From: PMNU01 sp035480575
GTDB taxonomy: Bacteria; Patescibacteriota; Saccharimonadia; Saccharimonadales; UBA4665
Assembly (NCBI GenBank): GCA_035480575.1
Contig: DATIHR010000023.1
Span: forward strand, 80,169 to 144,168
Direction: 5' to 3'
Length of the DNA stretch: 64,000 bases
The notes below the pieces were generated by a model, which searched no databases, was not told the DNA's origin, and saw nothing but the letters and a program-made list of their open reading frames with translations. Every line of letters starts with the position of its first letter. Position 1 is the first letter of the stretch. Below, piece by piece: positions 16,107 through 24,140 of this stretch. The position numbers and the translations under genes are program-made.

Positions 16107-17465
16107 ATGCGAACACTTGTAAAAAAAGTTATTCCGGCTAGTGCTTTCCATAAAATTGAGCCCTATGGGCACCTGGGCGAGGCTATGCTTATGCAGGTCA
16201 GGCATGGGTTTCCGGGGAAGGGGCTTAAGATAATTGGTGTAACGGGTACCGACGGCAAAACCAGCACCTGTACCCTTATAACCGCCATGTTGCGCAGTAA
16301 CGGCTATAAGGTGGCTATGATGACGACCATATCGGTAGATTACGGCGATGGCCGCGGCGCTCGCCCCAATCCCACGCGGCTGACGACCATGGGCGTCAGC
16401 GCACTCCTAAGCCGCATTAAGAAGGTTAAAGCGAGCGGGGCAGAGTGGCTCGTTTTAGAAGTCACGAGCCACGCGCTGGCACAGCATCGCGTCTGGGCGC
16501 TGCCATTTACCATTGGTGTACTCACGAATCTCGGGCACGAGCACTTGGATTACCACGGTACATTCCAGCGCTACCGCGAAGCCAAGCGTTTGCTGTTTAA
16601 ACACGTCAATCGCAATAGGCACGGGCTGCAGGTGGGTATTGCTAACGCCGACGACCCTAGTGGCGAGCTATTCGCCCGTACGGTCGCGCACCCGGTTCGT
16701 TACGGGGTAAAGCAGGGGGATCTTCGCGCGTACGATATTAAGCTAACCCCCGGTGGTAGTACGTATGTGGCCGATTTTAATGGCGAAACATATACTATTA
16801 CCTGTCATTTGCCCGGTAGCTTCAACGTCTATAACTCTTTAGCTGCCGTTGGGGTAGGGCAGGCGGTGGGGCTTACCAAGAAGCAAATAGAGCAGGGGAT
16901 TGCCAGCCTTAAGAGCGTCGAGGGTCGCATGACCCACATAGACGAAGGCCAGGACTTTACCGTTATTGTAGATTACGCACACACCCCTGAAAGCTTCGCA
17001 AAGTTATTTAAAGAGATCCGGCCACTAGCTAAGGGTCGCCTGATTGCCGTATTCGGCTCCGCTGGCAGGCGTGACGAAGCCAAGCGCGGTAAGCAAGGCG
17101 AAATAGCCGGCCGGGACTGCGACATTGTTATTGTTACCGAAGAAGACGACCGCGACATAGACGGCCAGGAAATCATGGAGCACATAGCCAAGGGCGCCGA
17201 GCGGGCAGGGAAGGTGAAGAATAAAAACCTATTTTTAGTACACGAGCGCGAACAAGCCGTGCAACGGGCCGTAGGCATGGCTAAGAAGGGCGATATCGTG
17301 GTGTTGCTAGGCAAGGGGCACGAAAAATCAATCTTAACCAACGGCCCCAAAGCCGCAGAACTCCGCCACTTGCAACAAGACGACACCGACTCACGCCGCG
17401 TAACCAAGCGCGACTACGACGAAATAGCGGTCGCCCATGCGGCCCTCCGAAAACGGAAAAAGTGA
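16107..17465 (+). CDS. murE: MurE-type Mur ligase with short N-terminus
   Basis: 452 residues. The ATP loop G-V-T-G-T-D-G-K-T-S sits at about residues 44-53, whereas in ordinary MurE it follows a UDP-binding domain of about 90 residues. That domain is largely absent. The middle domain keeps E-V-T-S-H-A-L and N-L-G-H-E-H-L-D-Y-H-G. The C-terminal domain keeps V-D-Y-A-H-T-P-E-S, F-G-S-A-G-R-R-D and G-K-G-H-E. The position that reads D-N-P-R in diaminopimelate-adding MurE is E-D-D-R-D-I-D, so the third residue added to the stem peptide cannot be predicted. Confidence 0.85.
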   Translation: MRTLVKKVIPASAFHKIEPYGHLGEAMLMQVRHGFPGKGLKIIGVTGTDGKTSTCTLITAMLRSNGYKVAMMTTISVDYGDGRGARPNPTRLTTMGVSALLSRIKKVKASGAEWLVLEVTSHALAQHRVWALPFTIGVLTNLGHEHLDYHGTFQRYREAKRLLFKHVNRNRHGLQVGIANADDPSGELFARTVAHPVRYGVKQGDLRAYDIKLTPGGSTYVADFNGETYTITCHLPGSFNVYNSLAAVGVGQAVGLTKKQIEQGIASLKSVEGRMTHIDEGQDFTVIVDYAHTPESFAKLFKEIRPLAKGRLIAVFGSAGRRDEAKRGKQGEIAGRDCDIVIVTEEDDRDIDGQEIMEHIAKGAERAGKVKNKNLFLVHEREQAVQRAVGMAKKGDIVVLLGKGHEKSILTNGPKAAELRHLQQDDTDSRRVTKRDYDEIAVAHAALRKRKK

Positions 17466-17496
17466 GCCAGTTCATTAGTTTGCACAAGATGCATTA

Positions 17497-17513
17497 TTGT
17501 GCTAATGTATAAT
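17497..17513 (+). promoter_or_regulatory. Promoter of the EndoU-like gene
   Basis: TTGTGCTAATGTATAAT contains an extended -10 and a perfect TATAAT 26 nt before the ATG. The first ten bases are repeated before the next gene at 18301-18310. Confidence 0.55.
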
Positions 17514-17539
17514 TGTATTAAGTAAATACAAAACACAAT

Positions 17540-18280
17540 ATGGCAAATAGTGAACGATACAGTGCGCCACAGGCGTATCGGCTGGTGTCCGACGAAACGC
17601 CACAAGTTGCCCAGCTATTCAATGCAGCCGACTACGGCCAGATCCTACAAAAAGGGTGGCTTGATCAGTTCTATCGTGATCCGCAGTCGGGCGAAGATGC
17701 CTTGAGACATATCCTTGTTGGCGAGGTAAAACATGGCGAACATGGCACGTATTCCACGGGTTTTCATCATGAACCATCAGGCCGGATGCTATGGGATAAA
17801 AAGGATGCTGAGGGCAAGGTGGTTGCTTCGCCCACATATGTTGATCGGAATCACGAGGGCGCAGGGGAAGGGAAATATGCCGAATATCCATACGAACCCT
17901 ATGTAGGGAAGGTAGCGGTGGGTGGCGTACGTAAATTTATAGTGCAGAGAAACGCCGACGGCACGCCCAGCGGTTTAACGCCCGCAAAGACCGATATGTT
18001 TCCAAAAGAGTTTGATCCATATATGGTCGTAAAGGCAACCGTAGAGGCCCGCGACAAACGTAATCGCGAAAAAGATAAACTTATCGTGAATGCGAACGGC
18101 GTCAAAGTTATTAGAACGGAAGGTACGTTTCCCTTAGTTGACGGAACGCCCATGCGCATACGGCTCATTTTAGATGCAGACACTGGAAAAATAAAAACAG
18201 CAATGCCCGTAATAACCAACAAACCGGGCCTTATGAAGCTCTCGCAGGAAGAGGCGGACAGACATGCTTTCGGAGTGTAA
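17540..18280 (+). CDS. Candidate EndoU-type nuclease (possible toxin)
   Basis: 246 residues, no signal peptide, no membrane segment. The middle carries H-I-L-V-G-E at 57-62, then G-F-H-H at 74-77, and later K-T-D-M-F-P-K-E-F at 150-158 followed by a helix V-V-K-A-T-V-E-A. This series fits the bacterial EndoU fold, in which two His and one Lys are catalytic and the H-I-x-x-G-(D/E) and K-T-x-F-P motifs are typical. EndoU domains occur as RNase toxins at the ends of polymorphic toxins; here the domain is nearly the whole protein. The next gene is small and acidic, as immunity proteins often are. The assignment is by motif, not by alignment. Confidence 0.55.
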   Translation: MANSERYSAPQAYRLVSDETPQVAQLFNAADYGQILQKGWLDQFYRDPQSGEDALRHILVGEVKHGEHGTYSTGFHHEPSGRMLWDKKDAEGKVVASPTYVDRNHEGAGEGKYAEYPYEPYVGKVAVGGVRKFIVQRNADGTPSGLTPAKTDMFPKEFDPYMVVKATVEARDKRNREKDKLIVNANGVKVIRTEGTFPLVDGTPMRIRLILDADTGKIKTAMPVITNKPGLMKLSQEEADRHAFGV

Positions 18281-18300
18281 TAATTGTAAATACATACCTT

Positions 18301-18312
18301 TTGTGCTAATAT
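18301..18312 (+). promoter_or_regulatory. Promoter of the acidic neighbour gene
   Basis: TTGTGCTAATAT gives an extended -10 (TG-C-TAATAT) ending 7 nt before the ATG at 18320. It shares TTGTGCTAAT with the promoter of the EndoU-like gene. Confidence 0.5.
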
Positions 18313-18319
18313 ATGCTTT

Positions 18320-18697
18320 ATGAGTTCTCCAGTAGTTGGTGAAGTATTGGCGGCAGAAGTGGCTTTTGGCCGCTTCGTCGATGCGCTAGGTGATGAAATT
18401 ATTGTGCAGGCACTGCACGAAGCGAGTGTCGCTGCGGATCAGGGTGATGTAGGCATAGACTTTACTGATGCCCAGTCTGAAGACGAAGACGGTTTTGAGA
18501 CGCAACCCCCTACGTTATATGCCAAAGTAGTGGGCCGAGAGGCAATACATTTTGCATTCATCGGCGAAGAACAGCAGGACTGTTATAACCTACCCGTGTC
18601 ACAGGTGGAAGCGATATTATCTGCCCGCGCGTATGACGCCGCTATGCAGGCCGTGCAACTGCCCAGCCCGCGTAGTCCCTTAGACGACATTTTATAA
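18320..18697 (+). CDS. Small acidic protein, possible EndoU immunity protein
   Basis: 125 residues, strongly acidic (for example D-A-Q-S-E-D-E-D-G-F-E near residues 50-60), predicted soluble, with no recognised domain. It starts 40 bp after the EndoU-like gene and has its own near-leaderless promoter with the same upstream decamer. A small acidic protein encoded directly after a basic nuclease is the usual layout of an immunity partner, but nothing in the sequence itself proves this. It ends one base before the end of the convergent arginase gene. Confidence 0.6.
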   Translation: MSSPVVGEVLAAEVAFGRFVDALGDEIIVQALHEASVAADQGDVGIDFTDAQSEDEDGFETQPPTLYAKVVGREAIHFAFIGEEQQDCYNLPVSQVEAILSARAYDAAMQAVQLPSPRSPLDDIL

Positions 18698-18698
18698 T

Positions 18699-19643
18699 CT
18701 AGCCCGGTTTATTGCTCGCTAAATATTGCGTGTACCAGCTGTATTGTTTGCCGAAGAATGTGGCAATGAGCTCGGTCGCCAGACCTGCTGTTTTGCGTTC
18801 GATATCTTGCAGGGGGTTGTATTCTACGACATCTACACCAACGACATTGCAGTGCTCGCCGATGTACTGGGCGATGGCCGCGATTTCGCGGTAGGTAAGT
18901 CCTTTTTGGTTCGGCATGCCCGCGCCGGGTGCATACAATGCATCGATGGCGTCTAAGTCTAAACTAACCCATATGTTGTCGACTTGTTTTGTAAGTGTAT
19001 CTATTAGAGGAAAAAGCGGCCCGAGCCCCTGGCTTAATAGGTCAAACATCGTAAATGTCGCCAGTTTCTCGCGTCTCATAAGGTCAACTTCGGCTTGGTC
19101 TAGGTCGCAGCCGCCAATGTGCAGCAAATGCTTTGGCTGTACTTTTATATGTTTACCATGCACATGGGATAGCTCAGGAGCACCAAAGCCCATAAGTGAC
19201 GCCAGGTGCATGCCATGGATATTACCCGTTAACGATGTCTCGTCGGTGTTCATGTCGCCATGAGCGTCAAAATAAATGAGGCCAATGTTACCTGCAAGGG
19301 CAGTGGAGGCACCAGAGACGGCGCCAAGGCATACAGAGTGGTCGCCGCCCAAGACAAGCGCTTTCTCGCCCTTGTCCATAAGGCGTTCAGTATGTGCAGC
19401 AATCGCCTCGTTGACGCGCACGACTTCCTCTAAATGACGCATTTTTGGATTGCCGACTGGCACTGCGGTGCGGGGCTTGCACGATACGTCGCCTAGGTCA
19501 TTCACCTGCAAGCCGGTACTCTCGAGTTTTTGTACCAACCCCTGGTACCGAAAAGCGCTTGGCCCCATGTCGACACCTAAATTTTCGGCCCCCAGGTCTA
19601 GTGGCGCGCCTAGTACATTGAGCGTTGTGTGTTGCAAAGTCAT
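18699..19643 (-). CDS. Arginase family protein
   Basis: 314 residues, typical for arginase. The manganese-binding signatures are complete: G-G-D-H-S (about residues 98-102), D-A-H-G-D-M-N (about 124-130) followed by G-N-I-H-G-M, and S-L-D-L-D-A-I-D (about 228-235). The motif after D-A-H-G-D, where arginases have N-x-x-x-(S/T)-x-x-S-G-N-x-H-G, reads N-T-D-E-T-S-L-T-G-N-I-H-G, favouring arginase over agmatinase. The enzyme would release urea and ornithine from arginine. No other arginine gene is nearby. TACAAT lies 6 nt before the start codon. Confidence 0.92.
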   Translation of the reverse strand: MTLQHTTLNVLGAPLDLGAENLGVDMGPSAFRYQGLVQKLESTGLQVNDLGDVSCKPRTAVPVGNPKMRHLEEVVRVNEAIAAHTERLMDKGEKALVLGGDHSVCLGAVSGASTALAGNIGLIYFDAHGDMNTDETSLTGNIHGMHLASLMGFGAPELSHVHGKHIKVQPKHLLHIGGCDLDQAEVDLMRREKLATFTMFDLLSQGLGPLFPLIDTLTKQVDNIWVSLDLDAIDALYAPGAGMPNQKGLTYREIAAIAQYIGEHCNVVGVDVVEYNPLQDIERKTAGLATELIATFFGKQYSWYTQYLASNKPG

Positions 19644-19649
19644 ATCTAA

Positions 19650-19655
19650 ATTGTA
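19650..19655 (-). promoter_or_regulatory. -10 box of the arginase gene
   Basis: TACAAT on the minus strand, 6 nt before the ATG at 19643. Confidence 0.5.
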
Positions 19656-19681
19656 TCACTCGTAGAATTGTCTATGCGCCC

Positions 19682-19710
19682 TTGACGCTCTGTTGGCGCT
19701 TGGTTATAGT
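19682..19710 (+). promoter_or_regulatory. groESL promoter
   Basis: TTGACG and TATAGT are separated by 17 bp, close to the housekeeping sigma consensus. The CIRCE operator begins directly downstream. Confidence 0.8.
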
Positions 19711-19750
19711 GAGTGCTGATGCGTTAGCACTCTGAAACCTTAAGTGCTAA
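19711..19750 (+). promoter_or_regulatory. CIRCE operator with an extra half-site
   Basis: TTAGCACTC (19724-19732), a 9-bp spacer, then AAGTGCTAA (19742-19750) is CIRCE with one mismatch, the HrcA target. A third half-site GAGTGCT (19711-19717) forms an additional perfect dyad with AGCACTC (19726-19732). Confidence 0.88.
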
Positions 19751-19794
19751 CGTTCTACGTTTTGTTAGATCTAACGAGGAGGAATAACACGATA

Positions 19795-20061
19795 ATGAGC
19801 GTGAACATACAACCCTTAGCAGACTACGTGGTGGCCGAACCAGAAGAGGCACCCACAAAAACCGCCAGCGGCCTGTACTTGCCGGAAAAATCTGCCGAAA
19901 AGCCCAAAATAGCCAAAGTGGTGGTTGTAGGTCCGGCCGTACGCGACGTAAAGGCAGGAGCACGTATCCTGTACAAGAGCTATAGCCCAACCGAGGTAAA
20001 AGTAGACGGCAAAGACTACCTGCTTGTTAAAGAAGAAGACATACTAGCTACGCTTAAATGA
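19795..20061 (+). CDS. groES: Co-chaperonin GroES
   Basis: 88 residues from the ATG at 19795, slightly shorter than usual. It opens with I-Q-P-L-A-D-Y-V-V, has the mobile-loop region T-K-T-A-S-G-L-Y-L-P (about residues 23-32), and ends in Y-L-L-V-K-E-E-D-I-L-A. It caps the GroEL ring. GAGGAGG lies 12 bp before the start, so this is a leadered gene with a strong ribosome site. Expression is controlled by the promoter and CIRCE element just upstream. The intergenic gap to groEL is filled by a 70-bp palindromic repeat. Confidence 0.95.
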   Translation: MSVNIQPLADYVVAEPEEAPTKTASGLYLPEKSAEKPKIAKVVVVGPAVRDVKAGARILYKSYSPTEVKVDGKDYLLVKEEDILATLK

Positions 20062-20071
20062 CGGCATACAC

Positions 20072-20141
20072 CGTCATCCCGGACTTGATCCGGGATCTAA
20101 TGTGAAGCAATAACTGGATTCCCACCTACGCGGGAATGACG
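20072..20141. repeat. REP/MITE-like palindromic element, copy 1 (inside groES-groEL)
   Basis: Ends CGTCAT and ATGACG are inverted. Two hairpins lie inside: CCCGG...CCGGG around ACTTGAT, and TTCCC...GGGAA around ACCTACGC. The same ends and hairpins recur at 31985 and, as a left half, at 37751. Confidence 0.85.
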
Positions 20142-20155
20142 ATAAGGAGAAACGA

Positions 20156-21805
20156 ATGGCAAAAAAAGTATTCTACGACGACGATGCTCGCAAGCGCGTA
20201 CTCGGCGGAGCACAAATTTTATACAACGCGGTTAAAACGACCATGGGGCCCAAAGGCCGTAACGTGGTTATTGGTAAGGGCTACGGCGCCCCGACTGTTA
20301 CGCACGACGGTGTAACAGTAGCCAAAGGGGTAGAAATTGCCGATGTCGACGACGAAACCCTAGGCTACAAAGTTGGCGCCGAGCTGATTAAACAAGCCGC
20401 CAGCAAGATGAATGACGTTGCGGGTGATGGCACTACAACCGTAACGGTACTGACCTACCACATCTTAAACGAAGCCAACAAGCTGATCGCCGCCGGCCAC
20501 AACCCCATGCTACTCCGCAAGGGTCTGGAAGCAGCAGCCCAAGAGGTTATCGCCAAGCTCGACGGTATGCGTGAGGACATTCAGGGCAAGAAGAACCGGA
20601 TTGCCGAAGTAGCGACTATTAGCGCTGGTGATTCACAAATTGGCGACCTGATTGCTGACGTTATGGACAAGGTAGGCCGCGAAGGCGTGGTAACGGTCGA
20701 GGAAGGCCAGGGCCTGACGCTCGAAAGCGAAGTCGTAGAGGGCTTTACCTTTGACCGCGGGTTTGTAAGCCCATACATGGTAACCGACACTGCCCGTATG
20801 GAGGCGGTATACACCAAGCCAGCTATTTTAGTAACCGATAAAAAGATTACTTCTATCCAGGAATTTTTGCCCATTCTGGAGAAGCTTGCGCAATCCGGCA
20901 AGAAAGACCTGGTTATTATTGCCGAAGATGTCGAAGGCGAAGCTCTTGGCACGCTTATCTTAAACCGACTCAAGGGTGTCTTTAACACTGTTGCCGTTAA
21001 AGCGCCGTCGTTTGGTGACCGCCGCAAAGACATTTTGGACGACATTGCCATTTTGACCGGCGCGACAGTTATTAGTGAAGAGCGGGGCATTACATTCGAT
21101 AACGCTGAACTAAGCATGATCGGCTCGGCCCGCAAGGTTATTGTTGGTAAAGACGGTACGACGATTATCGAAGGCGGTGGCGCACCAAGCGACATCACCG
21201 CACGCATTAAGCAGCTTAGTGCCCAAGCCCAAGCTGGTGGCAGCGACTACGACAAAGAGCAGCTAGAGAGCCGCCGTGCCGCATTAAGCGGTAAAGTAGC
21301 CGTTATTAAAGTTGGTGGCGCTACCGAAACCGAAATTGAGGAAAAGAAATTTAGGGTAGACGATGCTGTTGCCGCTGTAAAAGCCGCTTTGGCCGAAGGT
21401 ATTGTGCCTGGTGGTGGTGTAACGCTTATTAACCTGCTGCCTGCAGACAATACTAAAAAGGTTGCCGATGACACATCGGTTGTTGCTGGGCAGGACCTGT
21501 TGTACCGTGCGCTGCAGCAGCCGTTCCGTATTTTGTTGGAAAACGCTGGCCTCAACCCGGACGAATGGTTGCCGCAAGTACGCGCTGCCAAGCCTGGCCA
21601 TGGCGTAAATGTGAACGATCCGGCTAAGCTTGTCGACCTTAAGGCTGCCGGCGTTGTAGACCCTGCGCGGGTAACTAAAGAGGCGCTTTTGAATGCCGTA
21701 TCTATTGCTGGCACAAGCATTACTATGGGCGCGCTCGTGGTTGATGTACCAGAGAAGAAAGAAGCTGCCCCAGCGCCAGATATGGGTGGCATGGGGATGA
21801 TGTAA
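20156..21805 (+). CDS. groEL: Chaperonin GroEL
   Basis: 549 residues, full length. The ATP site is present (T-M-G-P-K-G-R-N-V-V near 29-38, V-A-G-D-G-T-T-T near 84-91), as is the V-P-G-G-G-V motif near residue 411. The C-terminus ends in G-G-M-G-M-M. It folds client proteins with GroES. AAGGAG precedes the start, directly after the repeat element, so the repeat is transcribed as part of the groES-groEL mRNA and could affect the relative amounts of the two proteins. A terminator follows 69 bp after the stop. Confidence 0.98.
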   Translation: MAKKVFYDDDARKRVLGGAQILYNAVKTTMGPKGRNVVIGKGYGAPTVTHDGVTVAKGVEIADVDDETLGYKVGAELIKQAASKMNDVAGDGTTTVTVLTYHILNEANKLIAAGHNPMLLRKGLEAAAQEVIAKLDGMREDIQGKKNRIAEVATISAGDSQIGDLIADVMDKVGREGVVTVEEGQGLTLESEVVEGFTFDRGFVSPYMVTDTARMEAVYTKPAILVTDKKITSIQEFLPILEKLAQSGKKDLVIIAEDVEGEALGTLILNRLKGVFNTVAVKAPSFGDRRKDILDDIAILTGATVISEERGITFDNAELSMIGSARKVIVGKDGTTIIEGGGAPSDITARIKQLSAQAQAGGSDYDKEQLESRRAALSGKVAVIKVGGATETEIEEKKFRVDDAVAAVKAALAEGIVPGGGVTLINLLPADNTKKVADDTSVVAGQDLLYRALQQPFRILLENAGLNPDEWLPQVRAAKPGHGVNVNDPAKLVDLKAAGVVDPARVTKEALLNAVSIAGTSITMGALVVDVPEKKEAAPAPDMGGMGMM

Positions 21806-21873
21806 GGAGGGGTAAAAAACCTCCTTGTACGTGCCCGACGTCTGGTACAATAAAAGCAAACAAACATGCATGG

Positions 21874-21906
21874 AAAAAAGACCGAGCGATATGCTCGGTC
21901 TTTTTC
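21874..21906. terminator. Bidirectional terminator after groEL
   Basis: AAAAAAGACCGAGC and GCTCGGTCTTTTT pair across a GATAT loop. It serves groEL and the convergent 21927-22427 gene. Confidence 0.88.
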
Positions 21907-21926
21907 TGTGGCAGGGGGTAGAACTA

Positions 21927-22427
21927 CTAGCTGCGTGATGCCTGGGTGGTGTATGCGCCGCGCCGGCTAAAATCGTTTGCATACGTGCCCCGGCCTTGCT
22001 GTACTACGGCGGCAATAGGCGACGGTGTAGGGGCGGCAACTGCTGTTGGTGCGGGTAGGGCAGGCGTTGCAATGTTGGCTGGCGCGGGTTGCGTAGGAGT
22101 AAGTACGGCTGGTTGATCGTGCCGCACTGGTGTTACGCGCGCGGGCCTGTAGCGTGGCCGGAATGTTTGCTGCGGCACTGGCACGCGTGCTGATTCCAGT
22201 GGTGCGCCAGCTGGTTTTGCTGGGCGCTGTGCTTGTACGTGTGTAGTGGCCTGGGGCTTTTTGTCGGGGCGAGGCCGAGACCGGCGAACAGTGTGCGTGC
22301 CGCTCATGCGTGCTACGCGTTCAGCCTGCAGCTTGGCATCTTCGGCCCTTAGTGCTGCAACATGCCGCGCCCGACGGCGCCGCAACGGGCCCATTGGGAT
22401 AAAGCTGGGAATGCTGAGTAAATGCAT
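21927..22427 (-). CDS. Basic Arg/Pro/Ala-rich protein, unknown
   Basis: 166 residues. The N-terminal 70 residues are strongly basic (R-R-R-R-A-R-H and further Arg/Lys runs). The rest is Pro/Ala/Thr-rich and probably disordered, with an Arg-Gly-containing end. There is a weak hydrophobic stretch at the start (H-L-L-S-I-P-S-F-I-P) but no clear signal peptide. It begins 19 bp after the 22446-22940 gene on the same strand, and the two probably share a transcript ending at the terminator near 21890. No family recognised; low complexity makes homology hard to judge. Confidence 0.6.
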   Translation of the reverse strand: MHLLSIPSFIPMGPLRRRRARHVAALRAEDAKLQAERVARMSGTHTVRRSRPRPDKKPQATTHVQAQRPAKPAGAPLESARVPVPQQTFRPRYRPARVTPVRHDQPAVLTPTQPAPANIATPALPAPTAVAAPTPSPIAAVVQQGRGTYANDFSRRGAYTTQASRS

Positions 22428-22445
22428 ACGTATGTTGTTTGTTTT

Positions 22446-22940
22446 TTAAGCGTCTGACGAATCGGTGGCGGTAGCGCTCCCTTGACCTTGTTGGGTAAAG
22501 TAATTAATTTCGTTAATGATGTCTAGTAAGGCTTGCGCACGCACTTTTTCGTCACCAATTTGTTGGGCTGCTTCGTAGGCATCTTTAATAAGGCCTTGGT
22601 TGTCGGAGGCTTGAATCATCATCATGGTAGTGCGGAATTTATCTTCTGGCGATTGGTCGAGGTGGCCAATAAGTGGAGATAATTGCTGAAGTGCTTGTTG
22701 TTTAATGCCGAGTAAATCTTCGGGCACTGCCACGCCTGCGGTAGGGCTTGGTTCGGGAGTAGAGACAGCCGGAGCGGTGGGTAGATCTGGCGGAACGTCT
22801 GGTTCGGCAGGTGCGGGCAAAAAGGCCGGAGTATCGATTGCCGGTGCCGGGGCACTGGCAACAGCTTGGTCAGCAGGTACGCCTGCCGCGCTTACGCCTG
22901 TGTCTTCTGCTGGTTGAGCAGCATCACGCCCTCCGAACAT
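22446..22940 (-). CDS. Conserved-type hypothetical protein with disordered N-terminus
   Basis: 164 residues. Residues 1-75 are Ala/Pro-rich and acidic. From about residue 76 there is a folded, helical segment (L-L-G-I-K-Q-Q-A-L-Q-Q-L-S-P-L, then K-F-R-T-T-M-M-M-I-Q-A-S-D-N, then a helix ending in L-L-D-I-I-N-E-I-N-Y-F). The well-formed helical half argues for a real gene. AGGGGGAAAG lies 4 bp before the start, a good ribosome site. I recall similar proteins in Saccharibacteria genomes but cannot name a function. Confidence 0.72.
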   Translation of the reverse strand: MFGGRDAAQPAEDTGVSAAGVPADQAVASAPAPAIDTPAFLPAPAEPDVPPDLPTAPAVSTPEPSPTAGVAVPEDLLGIKQQALQQLSPLIGHLDQSPEDKFRTTMMMIQASDNQGLIKDAYEAAQQIGDEKVRAQALLDIINEINYFTQQGQGSATATDSSDA

Positions 22941-23031
22941 ATCTTTCCCCCTACAATACTATTGGTATGGTATGCTATGAACCAATTATAGCACAAGCCT
23001 TTTGGCAAAAATTACAGTACGATAGGTACAT

Positions 23032-24069
23032 ATGCTAGACGATTTAAAATACATTCATCAAAAAGACGCGCATGATGCTTTGGGCATTGTGAGTAAACAG
23101 GCCGATCAACTGCGCTTGCCAATGCAACTGAAGGGAGTAGCCGATTTTGGTACGGTTTCTTCTGTTGTATATGCAGGCATGGGCGGTTCTGCACTCGCTG
23201 GCCTGCTGTTGCACACGTGGCCGGGGCTACCCGTGCCGTTCGAACTGGTGCGCGACTATACCCTCCCAGCGTATGTGGGCAAGGATACCCTGTGTATTAT
23301 TGCCAGCTACTCGGGTAACACCGAGGAAGCTTTAAGTGCGCTATCTGACGCCGAACAAAAGGGTGCGCGTATTGCCATTATCGCCAGCGGCGGCAAACTG
23401 GAAGAGCTGGCAACTCAAAAGCACTATCCATTTGCAGCACTCCCCAAAGTAGATCAGCCCCGGTATTGTATGCTGGCCAATTTTAAAGCGCTGCTTGTGC
23501 TGTTAGAGACTGCCGGACTATTGCATACAGAAACGGTGCAGCCGGAAATCGTGGCCGCTGCCGATTTTGTAGAGCAGGCAATACAAGCCTGGTTACCCAC
23601 AATCCCTACCGCACGTAACCCAGCCAAACAGCTGGCACAAGAATTGCTTGGCAAATCGGTCGTTATATACGGCGGCCCCAACCAATATCCTGCTGCTTAT
23701 AAATGGAAGATTAGTATCAACGAAAATGCCAAGCAAATAGCGTGGACGGGGCAGTTGCCGGAATTTAACCACAACGAGTTTTTGGGCTGGACCGAGCAAC
23801 CTATAGACAAGCCATATGCAGTTGTAGACCTACGGAGCGACCTAGAACACCCCCGCGTCCAGAAGCGGTTTGTAGTAAGTGCCCGCATGCTGTCGGGCAA
23901 ACGCCCGGAGCCCCTGATGGTAGAAGCGCAGGGTGATTCCGTGCTTGAACACTTATTGTGGACCATTGCCTACGGCGATTTTGTCAGTATCTACTTGGGC
24001 CTGCTGAACGGGCTAAACCCAGCCCCGGTAGAGCTAGTTGAAGCGTTCAAAAGGGAAATGGCCGCGTAG
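23032..24069 (+). CDS. Bifunctional phosphoglucose/phosphomannose isomerase
   Basis: 345 residues. The N-terminal SIS domain has G-M-G-G-S-A-L-A-G (about residues 49-57), D-Y-T-L-P and S-Y-S-G-N-T-E-E (about 93-100). The second half has N-E-N-A-K and E-F-N-H-N-E-F-L-G-W, the His/Glu region typical of the bifunctional PGI/PMI family, and ends in a helix. It interconverts fructose-6-phosphate with glucose-6-phosphate and mannose-6-phosphate, feeding glycolysis and sugar-nucleotide synthesis. TACGAT lies 8 nt before the ATG, so the gene is probably leaderless. Confidence 0.9.
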   Translation: MLDDLKYIHQKDAHDALGIVSKQADQLRLPMQLKGVADFGTVSSVVYAGMGGSALAGLLLHTWPGLPVPFELVRDYTLPAYVGKDTLCIIASYSGNTEEALSALSDAEQKGARIAIIASGGKLEELATQKHYPFAALPKVDQPRYCMLANFKALLVLLETAGLLHTETVQPEIVAAADFVEQAIQAWLPTIPTARNPAKQLAQELLGKSVVIYGGPNQYPAAYKWKISINENAKQIAWTGQLPEFNHNEFLGWTEQPIDKPYAVVDLRSDLEHPRVQKRFVVSARMLSGKRPEPLMVEAQGDSVLEHLLWTIAYGDFVSIYLGLLNGLNPAPVELVEAFKREMAA

Positions 24070-24140
24070 CGCCCATAACAGAGTATTCTAGACGATAGAG
24101 CCATTGCTTATTTATCATTATTATGGTATGATAATGCGTT

